Positions 10,168-21,479 of a stretch of 64,000 nucleotides of DNA are shown here, piece by piece. A model generated the notes under the pieces. It did no database searches and was not told the DNA's origin. It saw only the letters and a program-made list of their open reading frames with translations. Each line of letters starts with the position of its first letter. The stretch's first letter is position 1. The stretch covers positions 12,924,713 to 12,988,712 of the forward strand of contig CM035234.1 of the NCBI GenBank assembly GCA_020226215.1, in the 5' to 3' direction. This stretch comes from Sindora glabra (lineage: Eukaryota; Streptophyta; Magnoliopsida; Fabales; Fabaceae). The translations under genes and the position numbers were made by a program.

Positions 10168-13100
10168 CTAATCAGAATCAGTGTCGGTGAACCTAATAGA
10201 CTGATGGTCATCGGATTCTCCTTCATTATCAGATTGTGTGGGCTCCTCATCCATATAATCATCAATTGTTTCGTCTTCAAGGCTCTCGTCATCATCGATG
10301 AAGGTGTCTTCTCCATGAGCACCAGGTCCAACATTCCTGTGCGTTGGCACGATTGAAGGACTATTTCTTTCATTACGTAGATGTACTAGATCGAAATCTC
10401 CCAGATCAACTGTGAGGTTGAAGTTGGACGAGTTACTATCCTGCAGAAATAACAAGTCTTGTGCATTATCTCCATCACTGGGTAGATCCCATATATCGCG
10501 ATGCACCATATCATGGACGACCCTCCAATTTGGTCCATTAAGGAGATCCTCGATGTAAAACACTTGTTTTGCTTGAGTAACAAGTATGTAAGGATCATCC
10601 TTATACCATTGTCCGTTGATGGAGATACTTGTGATATTCTTGTCGGTATAAAATTTCTTCTTTGTAGGATCAGTGTCATACCACTTGCATTTAAATAAAG
10701 TCACGTTGTACTTATTTAAATAACTCAACTCAATTATTTCTTCCAGTACACCATAAAACATGTTGCCATCAATCCCCGGAACAGAAATGCCACTATTTTG
10801 TGTTTTATGCTTCTCATCCCGAGCTTTAGCTACAAAACGTACTCCATTCACAATACACGCAGAGTATACCATGTTAGTGAAACTGGGACCGGATGCTAAT
10901 GACAGTAACTATTCGGTGGCCTCTGGGGAACCGTTCCTATGTAAATAGTACATCTACAAAAGTAGCAATTATTCCAAGAATCAAATTGAAATATCAACAA
11001 GAGAAATGAACAATTAAGTTAAGATATCCCTTCAATGGATTTGGGAAGAAAAAAATCCTTACCTTCGAGTAAAACCAGGAGGGGAATTTGGTTCTCTGTA
11101 AGTTATCAATATCTTCAGCACCACTTCGTTCGAGTTCCAATCGATGCTCACTGTAGAACATAACAATCTTAGTCTACTGTAATCACAAAAGGGAGAAGAA
11201 CATAACTGAAGTTTAAGATACTCACTGGAGATATTTTTCAATCTCAGTACAATTATTCAAGATGTACCATACTGCAATATCCCAATCCTTCCTATCGAAA
11301 TGAGAAATTATCTTCTTCCCTATCGGTCGACATTGGGACTGGAACACCGACAATGTCCTTCTTGTTTGACTAGGTGTTACATCTTGATTTCTATCAGAGC
11401 GGTTGAATCTAGTTTCCACTCCTTCCAAATACATGGAGAAAAACGTTAACGCCTCATCAACAATATATCCTTCTGCAATTGAACCCTCCGGTCGAGCACG
11501 ATTTCGAATGTAATCCTTTAACTTTTTTATATACCTCTCATATGGGTACATCCATCGAAAATGAACGGGTCCTCCTTCTAATGCTTCGTCGGGCAGATGC
11601 ATCACCAAGTGAACCATTATGTCAAAAAATGCTGGGGGGTATATCCTCTCAAGCTTGCACAAAATTATGATAATGTCTTGTTTGGCTCTTTGAACATCCT
11701 CCCTGTTAAGAGTTCTAGCACATATTTGACTAAAGAAATTGCATAACTCAACAAGTGGATATGATAATTCCTTTGGCAAAAAAGCCCGGACACCTGGTCC
11801 TAACAGTCTTTGCATAATAACATGACAATCATGTGATTTCAACCCCTTTAACTTCAGGTCACGATCTGTGACATTCTTACTAAGACTCCCAGCAAAGCCA
11901 TCTGGAAATTTCACATTCTTTATATACTGGCAAAATCGTTTCCGCTCTTCTTGGTTAAGCGTATATCCAGCATGTGGCTTGAAAAGTTGACCCCTCTGCT
12001 CATACAGATGCAAGTCAGGCCTTATTTTCATGTCTGCCAAATCTCGTCTTGCATTGTCTGTATCCTTTGATTTGTGCTCAATCTCCAATAACGTACCCAA
12101 GATGCTATCACATACATTTTTCTCGACATGCATGACGTCAATGTTATGCCTTAGGTTCATTGTTGGCCAATAAGGAAGATTAAAAAATATACTTCTCTTG
12201 CTCCAATTAAGTTCGTCGGCACCTCTCTTTCGCTTTACACCACCAAATTCAGCATGTTTTCCTGGAAGTCTCTGTGGCACTCTGGCCAACTGTTCCATGA
12301 TAACATTATTGGTAAGAGGTCGAGGAGGGGGTCTCCTCTCTGACTTTCCATTGAATTCCTTCATATTTCTCCATGTGTGACTTTTTGGAAGCCAACGACG
12401 ATGACCCACGTAAGCTGTTTTTCCTCTAACTCGAATTGACGGAGTATCCGAATTACATGTAGGACATGCTTTGTATCCTTGCCCGCTCCATCCGGATAGA
12501 CTACTTCGAGCAGGGAAATCATTAATAGTCCAGAGCAATGCTGCCCGCATATTGAACACCGTATTTGTATTTGCATCTCGAGTTTCAACTCCTTTCTCCC
12601 AGAGATCCCTCAACTCTTCTACGACCGGCTGTAAGAACACATCGATATCTTTACCTGGCGATTGCGGCCCTGGGATTAATAGGGTCAACATGAAAAAAGA
12701 TTGGTTCATGCATATCCATGGTGGCAAGTTGTAAGTAGTCATAACCACTGGCCACATGCTATAAGATAGGTTCCTATCACCAAAAGGATTAAATCCATCT
12801 GCACTTAAACCCAACCTGACATTTCGTGGGTCAGCGAAGAAATTAGGATACCTCTTATCGAACTCCTGCTAAGCTCTTCCATCCACGGGATGTCGCATTA
12901 CTCCATCTTCTTTTGATTTTCCAGTGTGATGCCATATCATGTTTTTTGCAGTATGTCTCGACCGATATAGACGTTGCAGTCGAGGAGTTAAAGGAAAATA
13001 TCGAACCACTTTTTGGGGCACCTTCTTTCCTTTTGTAGTTTTATTTACCCATCGACTCTCCCCACAAATTGGACAATTATCTTTAGAAGCATGATCTTTC

Positions 13101-13780
13101 CAAAAAAGTGCGCAATCATGTTTGCATACATGGATTGATTCATACCCCAACCCCAACTTGTTGAGCCATTTCCTTGCACCATAGTACGAATCAGGTAATT
13201 TATTATCGTTTGGAAGTGCCTCTTTTAATAATCGAAGAAGAGCATCAAATGATTTGTTTGTCCACTTATGCAGAACCTTCAAATGCATAAGTTTGACTAA
13301 GAAGTTCAATGCTGAAAATGCTGTGCAACCTGGATACAACTCTGTTTCTACTTGCTCGAATAGGTTATCACAGTTACTATATTTTGTTCCAATGTCTTCG
13401 TCACCCGCGTTCTCATACCTGTACTCGTCATTGTGAAAATCAACTTCAGTTGCCTCAGGGCCAATGAAATCATGTATAATATCTGCCAGCTCATCTCTAT
13501 TGTTAGGAGATATCCCACTAGTTCCTCTAGAAGTCGAAACATCTGCTTCACCGTGATGTACCCAATTTATGTATAATGGATGAAATCCATTATCTATAAT
13601 ATGCGCCTCCAATGTTAGTAATGGCTGGAATATTAAATTCACACACTTTTTGCATGGACATCTTACCATACCCCTTTCATCGGCAAAGTTTTTGGCTCTT
13701 TGAACAAATCTTACTGCACCATTCCAATACTCATCCGACAATCGATTTGGTAGATGAATCCAACTTTTATCGACAGACAT
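10168..13780 (-). pseudogene. TNP2-type CACTA transposase, three exons, two nonsense codons
   Basis: Exon 1 runs 13780-11226, intron 1 is 75 bp (11225-11151), exon 2 is 11150-11063, intron 2 is 109 bp (11062-10954) and exon 3 is 10953-10168. All sites are GT-AG and in frame. Domains in order: Transpos_assoc at residues 1-80 (SVDKSWIHLPN, cysteines CPCKKC); a cysteine/histidine cluster near residues 219-245 (CKHDC…CPIC); TNP2/Transposase_21 (LSADGFNPFGDRNLS, GWSGQGYKACPTC, NIDVMHVEKNVCDSILG); DUF4218 (HLPDEALEGGPVHFRWMYP); and DUF4216 in exon 3 (IVNGVRFVAKARDEKHKTQN). A TAG at 12869-12871 replaces the Trp of the conserved MRHPVDGRAW motif. A second TAG lies at 10909-10911. No frameshifts were seen. 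The protein would cut the element at its CACTA ends. Decay is minimal, so this is a very young pseudogene, or possibly functional if a stop is read through. Confidence 0.93.
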
Positions 13781-13799
13781 TGTATCACTGAACAGGAAG

Positions 13800-14470
13800 G
13801 AAATTGTTACCGGTGAAATAAAGTATGTTGATTAATATTTGACAGTCACCCTAAATGCACCGTATCACTCCAATTTAAAAGGGTAGGATCCTATCCCATT
13901 CGAGATATTTCTATAGTTATTATTTTTTTCAATTTATCCACGCTCATCGATTGACTCGTGCAGAAATTTCGGCAGCATCTCCCTATGGTTCTCCAAGTGC
14001 CTAAACTATACACGTGCATAGTTTATACCCGGAGAACAGTTAGGATGCTAAGATATTTCCACAATATCAAACAAGAGCCCGATAAATTGTTAATAATAAC
14101 TACGCGATAATATCTCAAACTGTCCAACTTTTCAGGACAATTCAAGGGTTGATTGATGTTCAGAAAACATCCAACCCTTGAACGGGTCTAAGCTTATAAT
14201 TTAAATGCAAATGCAGTTCTATTTTAAATTATTGTAAAAATATATTTACAATAATTAAAATTAACAATACAACATTTTATGAGTATCGTTGTTTAAGTGT
14301 CAGTACTGTTATTTACGTAGTTTATTATGTAGATTATTGATTTTTTTAAATATTCATAACAACCGTTATGTTTCACAATAAACTTTTGGGAATTCAAAGC
14401 TATCATCTACTTTACTATATTGATAAGGTGCACAATTCAGCTTCTCAATAGAGAGGTGTATACTATGAAT
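13800..14470. other. CACTA internal leader region upstream of TNP2
   Basis: This non-coding part of the element lies upstream of the TNP2 start codon on the minus strand, so its promoter and leader should be here or further right. It includes a less AT-rich patch at 13900-14190. A partial match to the 432-bp repeat (gtgcacaattcagcttct at about 14431) is also present. No clear TATA box was assigned. Confidence 0.5.
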
Positions 14471-15331
14471 ACGGACTTCCTAGTTGTAAATTTAAGTAAG
14501 TTTAGTTTTATAAGGTGTATAACAATTTATAAGATGCACAAATTAGCTTCTTTATTTAAGTAATTGTTGTTTTATCCAAGAGGGGGGTGATTTTCATGCG
14601 AACTTCCTAGTGTATTGAAATTTTTAATTTTTATGTAATGCAAATATCATAATTTGGATTGTTAGGATTTTATTTTTATGTAGTCTCTAGATTAATTCAA
14701 TTTTTCTTAGTATGTGATGTAAATAATACATTTACAAAAGGTTAAGGTTCAATCTCAATCAAAAAAGTGATTATATTATTGTAATCTCTTATTTTTTAAG
14801 ATAGATTTATATATTTATTCTAATTTTCTATCTTACATTATCTCATCGAATCTAATAAGTTTGAAGTTTCCTTAATTGCATCATAAATTTTATGTTTTGT
14901 GTACGGACCTCCTAGTTGTAAATTTAAGTAAGTTTAGTTTTATAAGGTGTATAACAATTTATAAGATGCACAATTCAGCTTCTTTATTTAAGTAAATGTT
15001 GTTTTATCCAAGAGGGGGTGATTTTCATGCGAACTTCCTAGTGTTTTAAAATTTTTAATTTTTATGTAATGTAAATATCATAATTTGGATTGTTAGGATT
15101 TTATTTTTATATAGTCTCTAGTTTAATTGAATTTTTCTTAGTATGTGGTGTAAATAATACAATTTGAATTGTTATGTTTCAATCTCAATTAAAAAAGAGA
15201 TTCTATTATCGTAATCTTTTATTTTCTAAGATAGATTAATATATTTATTCTAATTTTCTATCTTACATTATTTCATCAAATCTAGTAAGTTTGAAATTTC
15301 TTAAATTGCATCACAAATTTTAAATTTTGTG
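14471..15331. repeat. 432-bp tandem duplication inside the CACTA element
   Basis: The stretch beginning acggacttcctagttgtaaa at 14471 is repeated from 14903 (acggacctcctagttgtaaa), and similarity continues to about 15330. The deleted CACTA copy has only one such unit, starting at 5480. The duplication therefore arose in the lineage of the larger element, or one unit was lost in the other. Confidence 0.88.
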
Positions 15332-15880
15332 AATAAAATATCATAACAATTTTATCTTACATTATTCTAAATGAATAATCTACACATATATTATATACTT
15401 CAAAATTGTAAATTGAGAGATGCATATATAATAATAATTAAATTTATATTTATAAAATTAATAATGCTAAGTTAAATTTACATAAATAAATTTAAAATTT
15501 ACAATATACAAAATTAAATAATACAAAATTTCATATTAAATTAAACATACTATCAATTTCATTAATTCATTGTAAACTATTTGAATAAATTAAATATATT
15601 AGTACACAAAAAAAAATTATATTTTTCTATTTACGTACCTCAATGGCAAAAATCTACTGATCAACTCTGAATACTCTCCACGAACTAAGCAAAGTGCTAA
15701 TAATAACTAACAAATTAAAAGATATAATATACAAAATTAATACATATTAACATATATAAAAAATAAATATACTAAAATTAAAGAAAATTAAAAGAGAGAG
15801 AGAATTTAGGAACTTACCTCAGGTCCAGAAAATTCAAACGCGCAAATGAGGAGGGAGGAGGCGCGGGGAATAAATATTAG
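15332..15880. other. AT-rich internal CACTA sequence
   Basis: No gene. The stretch matches 5915-6440 of the deleted element, including a shared gaggagggaggaggc stretch at 15849 and 6411. It separates the tandem duplication from the right subterminal repeats. Confidence 0.75.
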
Positions 15881-15884
15881 CGCG

Positions 15885-16373
15885 CCTGCTTTCAGCGACG
15901 ACAAAAAAATTCGGTCGTCGCTGAAGCTTTCAGCGACGACCGAATTTTTCTTCAGCGACGACATTGTCGTCGCTGAAAGTTTACTTTCAGCGACGACAAT
16001 GTCGTCGCTAAAAGTCAAAATCGTCGCTGAAAATGAACTTTCAGCGACGACATGGTCGTCGCTGAAAATCCAAGGCTTTCAGCGACGACTATGTCGTCGC
16101 TGAAGGGTCAGCCTTCAGTGACGACAAAGTCGTCGCTGAAAGGCAAAATTCCCCGCCCAATTCCGGATTTTCCCCGCCCAAATTTTTTTTAGGCCTTTAG
16201 CGACGACTTTTGTCGTCGCTAAAAGCCTATTTCTTCCCGCCCCCAATTTTGTTCCCTCGCAAAAATATTTTTATTTTTTCCGACGACAATAGTCGCCGGA
16301 AATACCTTTAACGACGACCGAAATTTTGTCGCCACTAAAAATGTCGTCGTTAATACTCTTTTTTGTTGTTGTG
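15885..16373. repeat. Right subterminal repeats and terminus of the CACTA element
   Basis: At least seven palindromic pairs of ttcagcgacgac / gtcgtcgctgaa lie between 15890 and 16140, with further agcgacgac / gtcgtcgct pairs to 16350. The terminus at 16352-16373 reads outward as actcttttttgttgttgtg, one base away from the expected GTAGTG end. The minus-strand transcripts of both genes would start within or near this block, as in Spm, where promoter and binding sites overlap. Confidence 0.88.
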
Positions 16374-16376
16374 AGT
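16374..16376. repeat. Target-site duplication, right copy (AGT)
   Basis: AGT directly follows the right terminus and matches AGT at 7330-7332. Confidence 0.85.
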
Positions 16377-16465
16377 GTATAAGTAACATCACCCCAAAGC
16401 CGTAGAGATTTCAACAACCCGCGCCGCCGGGGGTTTGTGCTTTTTCTTATTTTGGGTACCGACAT
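16374..16465 (-). pseudogene. 5' half of an ORF split by the CACTA insertion
   Basis: The minus-strand ATG at 16465 opens a frame rich in Arg, Lys and Leu (RRRGLLKSLRLWGDVTYT) that enters the CACTA element. Removing the insertion and one AGT restores 41 further codons in 7329-7206. The local DNA (16390-16440) is GC-rich compared with its surroundings. The protein is unidentified. Confidence 0.3.
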
Positions 16466-16479
16466 AAATATGAATTAAA

Positions 16480-17842
16480 TAGTCTCCCTTTTCTTTATTA
16501 TTTTTAAAGACATAAAAATATAATTTTTTTTTATCTTAGATTACTTTTTTTTTGGAATTCACAATTTTAATTTAAAAATTCATATTTATCTTTTTAAAAT
16601 TTATCCAAAAAATGCACAAAATTCATTTTTGATAAATATAAACTCTTTTTATAGATGAATGTGGTGGCCAAAACTTAAAGAAAAAGAAATTATAAATAAA
16701 TGGCATGAGGGATGGAGATTCCTTTACATCCCCATAAAGAATACTATTAAAGCGTATTGGCGAGCTCTCAAGCATTTGGAGACGAAGATCAAGTTAATCA
16801 GTTCATATATTTATTTTCTTTTCTTTTCTATAAGTATGATTAATAACAACCGCCCACCTTTATTGAATTAAAGACCGACTTTAGATTAGGACAAGACAAT
16901 ATTTGGAAGAAGGGAGGCTTTCATTATTAAGTAAATCAACTAATTGTTTGGAGTTGGTTTCCAAAATAACCTGTTTAAAACCAACCTCCCAAACTAAGGA
17001 CAATTCATTTAAATGCATCCCCATAAATTTAAAAGTAAAAAGCATGTAGCTACTACAAATATACTAAGGTAGGAGCTAAATGTTCACTCAATTTTAAATT
17101 GAATAATATATATTGAAAAAGTGAGAGTATAAAAGATTGAACATAAACTTACTTGAATCAAAGGTGCAAGTAGTGGCAAACCCAACATTTGAGGATTACT
17201 AGAACTAAATACGTTTCAATATTTCAATAAGGCTAAACTTTGTAAATTAGTGGATGATATATATAATTTTATATACAATTTTACAAGAGCCAGTAAAGGC
17301 ACATGCTTTGTTAGAATATATGTAGTTCCGTCACTGAATGCAAGAGACATTTAGCTCCTACATGACTAAAGTTGAATGATGATGTCCTTGGCAACATTGG
17401 CAGAGCATTGAACCCTCACCCCAACCCCCCAAAAAAAGCTTTTTTCTTTATAACTTTGTAATTATATTGTGTAATTATATGTAAAAAAAATTATGTGTTA
17501 TTTGTCCCTAATAATATTTTTCACTTTTTGTATATTTAGAATTTGTGAAATTTAAAACACATAACTATAGTATTTTGTTAATTTAACAAGACAGTTCATA
17601 GAGTATAAAGTAATTTTATAAAGTTGAAGCTAAAAATACTTCTTCCAAAACTTCCTTGAACCATACAAAAAGGAAAAAAAATAACATTAAATAAACTATA
17701 AACAAATGATTTTGTTACTTTGTACGAGCTGAGTTGAGAATAATGCACATGCTAGCCTTTTTCCTTAAAGCTAACTTATTTAAGAAATTAAATTTAAAAT
17801 ACTTATAACTTCTTTAAATCTCTTAAATAGAGACATATAATA
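16480..17842. other. AT-rich intergenic sequence
   Basis: No recognised gene. An open frame at 16659-16871 (70 codons) contains a short protein-like stretch (HEGWRFLYIP…WRALKHLETKIKLIS) and then becomes low complexity. I cannot assign it and treat it as unsupported. The 16480-16650 stretch resembles 1770-1940 and 6980-7110. Confidence 0.5.
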
Positions 17843-18184
17843 CACTACTACCAAAAAGTTAATTGATGTTGATGATTTAATAGACTCAATGTTGGTTTCC
17901 AATTGTCATTTTATCAAGCATCATTATAAATATTTTATGATGTCAGTTATAAAGTCATTATGAAAAATAAATATTATGTTAGTTCCTTAATAAATAAATT
18001 GTTGTTATTTCTTATAGGATGCATAACTTGGTAACCAATGACATTTAAATACATCAATTTATTTTCAGTAACTATTGTTGAAAATTGAAATTTAATGCTA
18101 GTTTATTTTAATAATCGATATAGAATGTGTTATATGCTACATCGATGATTTATATAATTGACATTGTATTACTCTTTTCGACAC
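17843..18184. mobile_element. Possible decayed small CACTA-like element
   Basis: The left edge reads CACTACTACCAAAAAGTTAA with gatgttgatg words next to it. The right edge, read on the minus strand, is tgtgtcgaaaagagtaatac followed by aatgtcaatt. This matches the left edge only loosely. Internal words such as tgatgt, gacattgt and catcgatg recur in both orientations, like degenerate subterminal repeats. No target duplication is clear. Confidence 0.35.
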
Positions 18185-19883
18185 ATAAAAAAGGAAAAAA
18201 AATCTTTTCATTACACTTTCTCTATTTTGTATAGCAACACAAAACATCTCTTATTACACTACTTCTAACCTAAAATATATTAAGAACCATAAAAAAACAC
18301 TAAACTCCAACATTATAATACAATTTAGATATATGGGATTATGGAATATCTAAAGACTTGCATTGCTAAATGGCATACCTTCATAGCATTTTCAAATTAT
18401 AAAAGAATAAAATAAGCAAATGAAAATTTGAGTATTGCAACAATTATAAAGAAAATGCTTATCATGGTAAAAGAAAAATTACCTCCCATTTTGTTATGGA
18501 TATCCCTTTTCTTTTTATTTCCCACACCTTAACCAAATTAATATCTCCATCACAATTTTAATGTATTTAAATAAAAAAAGTTTTAAAATAATGAAAGGTT
18601 ACCTCAATCAAAGATGAATATTTTGCTACGAGTATCTGTTGCTCAATATATGAAGTTAGCATTTGTTAGAAAATAATTTTAAATTTAATACCTATAAATG
18701 CATTGAGTAATATTTATTAAAATTTCATGTATAATATTATAAAAAATGCTAAAGAAGATGAATGAAATTAAGTTTCTTATCTATAAAAACTTGTAAAAGT
18801 TACGTAAAAGTGAAAGATAACAAAATAGGTTAATTATGATACCAAAAACTAAGTTGCAAAAATAATCAAAAAATATAAAACAAATTCTTGCATATATATT
18901 TTATAATTTTCCAATAGGTGTTAAACATCACATAATTAGTTATAGGCTAATAGAGCTTTAATCCTACAAAATAATTAGTGAGTACAAATATAAAATTAAA
19001 AAAATTATCTTAAAGTTAAAAGGAAAGTATATTTTATTAGAGAGAATCATTTTAGGCTTTGTAATAAAATTTGTAAATAGTGTCATAATTTCACTTTTTT
19101 TTTATTTTCACCTTATATCTTTTTTTTTCATTGTTTAAAGTTTACATGTACATTAGTTATAAAAAATTGATGTGTATAATAAAACAACATCATTCAATTA
19201 TAAAATTTTAAATGTCAAATAAAAATTGATGTCGTAAATTAGAATATTTTATTTTTTATTATTTTTGAGCAAAAATTTTATAGTTTTATAAGTTAGTAAC
19301 ATTAATTTTTTTTACATAAATTTTTTTATACAATTAAAAAAATACAAATGGCAACAAATTCAATAATCTAACAAATAAGCAATTATAATTTATAATTAAT
19401 AAAAAAATTTAATTAAGATTAATGAAAATATAACAAATGAGAAACTATAAATTATAAATTTTTATTTAAAATATTATTACAAAAAAATATTTAAAGTTAT
19501 AATAAAAATTTTCTATTATTGCACAAAAAGGGCATAAAGTGAGATATCTCTTCTTATAATTTCTTTATATTGATGGAGGGTCCTTGAATTGAAGAATCTA
19601 AATGATTATAAATTGATAATAAAAAAATAATATTACTATTCATACATTGAGCTTAAACTTACATCCAAAGGAAGCCTAAAATATTTTTTTATAGCACAAA
19701 AAATTATGGTAACAACTATGTGCAACATCATAGTATTAGGATATATATAAGTTTAAGGAGAATATTTTTTAGGATGCACAAACTTTTCTTTCTAAATAAA
19801 TTTTTTAAAATGTTTCTAATTTTTTTAGATTAAGACTCCATTTATTTAAAAAATTTATAAAATACAATTATAGTATATTAAGC
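18185..19883. other. AT-rich intergenic sequence, no gene seen
   Basis: Long A/T runs with stop codons in all frames. I found no repeat ends or conserved coding segments. Confidence 0.7.
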
Positions 19884-19888
19884 ATTAA

Positions 19889-21351
19889 TGTTAGCCCTAT
19901 TTAGAAGTATTTTGATGATAATAGTAGATTTTGGCTTTCTTGGGTTTGATGAAAAGATACTTTTTATCTTTGGACTAAAATTAAAGATTAAAGACCATTG
20001 AAAATTTTGTTAGATTTATTTCTTAGAATAAATTGTATAAGAGGAAATTAAATTAAGTGAGTTCAAGAATTAATTCACAAGAAAATCATTTTTCAAAACT
20101 AAAACTTGTGTCAAAATAATATTTGATGTAGTTGGAATCATTTTTTAGGAGAAAACTATGTTTCTTAATATTCAATTTCAAAATTTAAAGTTCAAAGGAA
20201 TCAATCAATTGCATAATTAGTTTTAAGCATCTAGAGAGCAATTTGGCCAGCCTAAATCGATTGCACAATTAATTCTGAGTATCTAGAGAGTAACTTAGAC
20301 AACTTGAATTAATTGCACAAGTAATTCTAAGCTTTTAAAAAGAAAAATGGTAGCATGAATTGATTACACAAATGATTCTACAGGCACCACAAGGCTTACA
20401 TCCCCTACTTCTTATTTTGAAAATTTACCTTAGCAAAATTGATTATACAATCAATTTTGTGTATCTAGATCCAAAATGAGTTTTAGGTAAGTTGATCTCA
20501 TCAGGTATTTTTTCAAAATGCATAGCTAGATGAATTGATTACACACTTGATTTATCAAAATATTTTTAAACTTATGAAGCCCAAATGAATTGATTGTACA
20601 ATCAATTCATCAAGCTTTAACATTTCCATAACAGCTATATTCTGTGTATAATAGATTTTTAAACCTTTCAACTTCTATATAAAGGCTTCAACTTAATTTA
20701 AAAATATAAGAAAAGGCTTTCACTATTATATAGACACAAATTATTCATTTCTTTTCTCATCTATCTTGTAAATTCCTTGAACTCACAAGATCAAAATTCC
20801 ATTTCTTAATTTTTCATTATATTCAAACTTTGAGAATTTGTGAGCCATTTTTAGATTTCAAAAATACTTAGTAACGATATTTTAAGGTGAGGTATTTCTA
20901 GGATAATCAAAAGTGTGGAGTCTTTTAATAGATTAGTTTTTCTCAAAAGGATTAGACAAAATCGAAGGATGTACTAATACTTTTTCAAGTTCCCTTATAA
21001 ACTAAAAAAGATAGTGAATTTTATTTTTAAATCTAAGTCAAATAGATTTAGTAGTAGATGTACTCCTTTAAGTTTTCGATCTTCAAGGCCGAACTATCAT
21101 AAATCATTGTATTTAATTCTCTTTATCTTTATCTCTTTGTTTATTTGTATTATACTTTATTTTTTCAGTTGAAATAGTGATTTTATTATACTTGATTGAT
21201 GAAATGATCATTACTGTAAATAATTATTAGTCTATTGTTTCTAACTTTAAATTATTTTTTGAAATCTTATTAAAATGATTAAATCCCTTTTTAATTTAAT
21301 TAAAATTCTAGTACTCAATTCATCTCCTCTTGGGTAAAATCCTAAATAATA
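19889..21351 (+). repeat. 5' LTR of the first copia element
   Basis: It aligns along its whole length with 31440-32885. A TATA box (TATATAAA at 20676-20683) sits where U3 meets R. Upstream (20200-20620) the LTR carries a series of short palindromes built on aattgattgcacaattgatt, interleaved with ctagagagcaa words. The 5' edge lacks a few bases present in the 3' LTR edge (TGTTA versus TGTTAACTTTA). Confidence 0.88.
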
Positions 21352-21353
21352 TT

Positions 21354-21365
21354 TGGTATCTGAAC
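21354..21365 (+). other. Primer-binding site (tRNA-Met type)
   Basis: TGGTATCTGAAC lies 2 bp after the LTR and matches 10 of 12 bases of the usual plant copia site TGGTATCAGAGC, complementary to the initiator tRNA-Met 3' end. Confidence 0.8.
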
Positions 21366-21479
21366 TTGGCTCTTATAATAAGATCTCGTGATCTTAAAAA
21401 GATCTTATAAATGTGAATAGTTTCAATTTTTTACCCAAATGTTCTCCATTAAACAAACCTTCAAGTTTTAATAGACAAC

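Larger units (their letters stand above)
7333..16373. mobile_element. Near-complete CACTA (En/Spm) transposon, 9.04 kb
   Basis: The left terminus is CACTACAGCAAAAAAGAC. The right terminus, read inward on the minus strand, is CACAACAACAAAAAAGAG, where one base of the expected CACTA is changed. Both ends carry palindromic repeats built on agcgacgac…gtcgtcgct, the expected binding sites for an accessory transposase protein. Between them lie two minus-strand genes, a TNP2-type transposase (13780-10168) and a Transposase_24 gene (10010-8170). This is the full gene complement of a plant CACTA element, and the perfect 3-bp duplication indicates a recent insertion. Two nonsense codons in the TNP2 gene and the altered right terminus suggest this copy is disabled. 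Confidence 0.95.

Noticed and set aside
11479..13436. Plus-strand ORFs of 60-87 codons
   Set aside because: Antisense shadows of the TNP2 transposase.
15806..16103. ORFs on both strands across the right CACTA repeats
   Set aside because: Translation of palindromic gacgac repeats gives SDDK-type repeats in both directions; not a protein.
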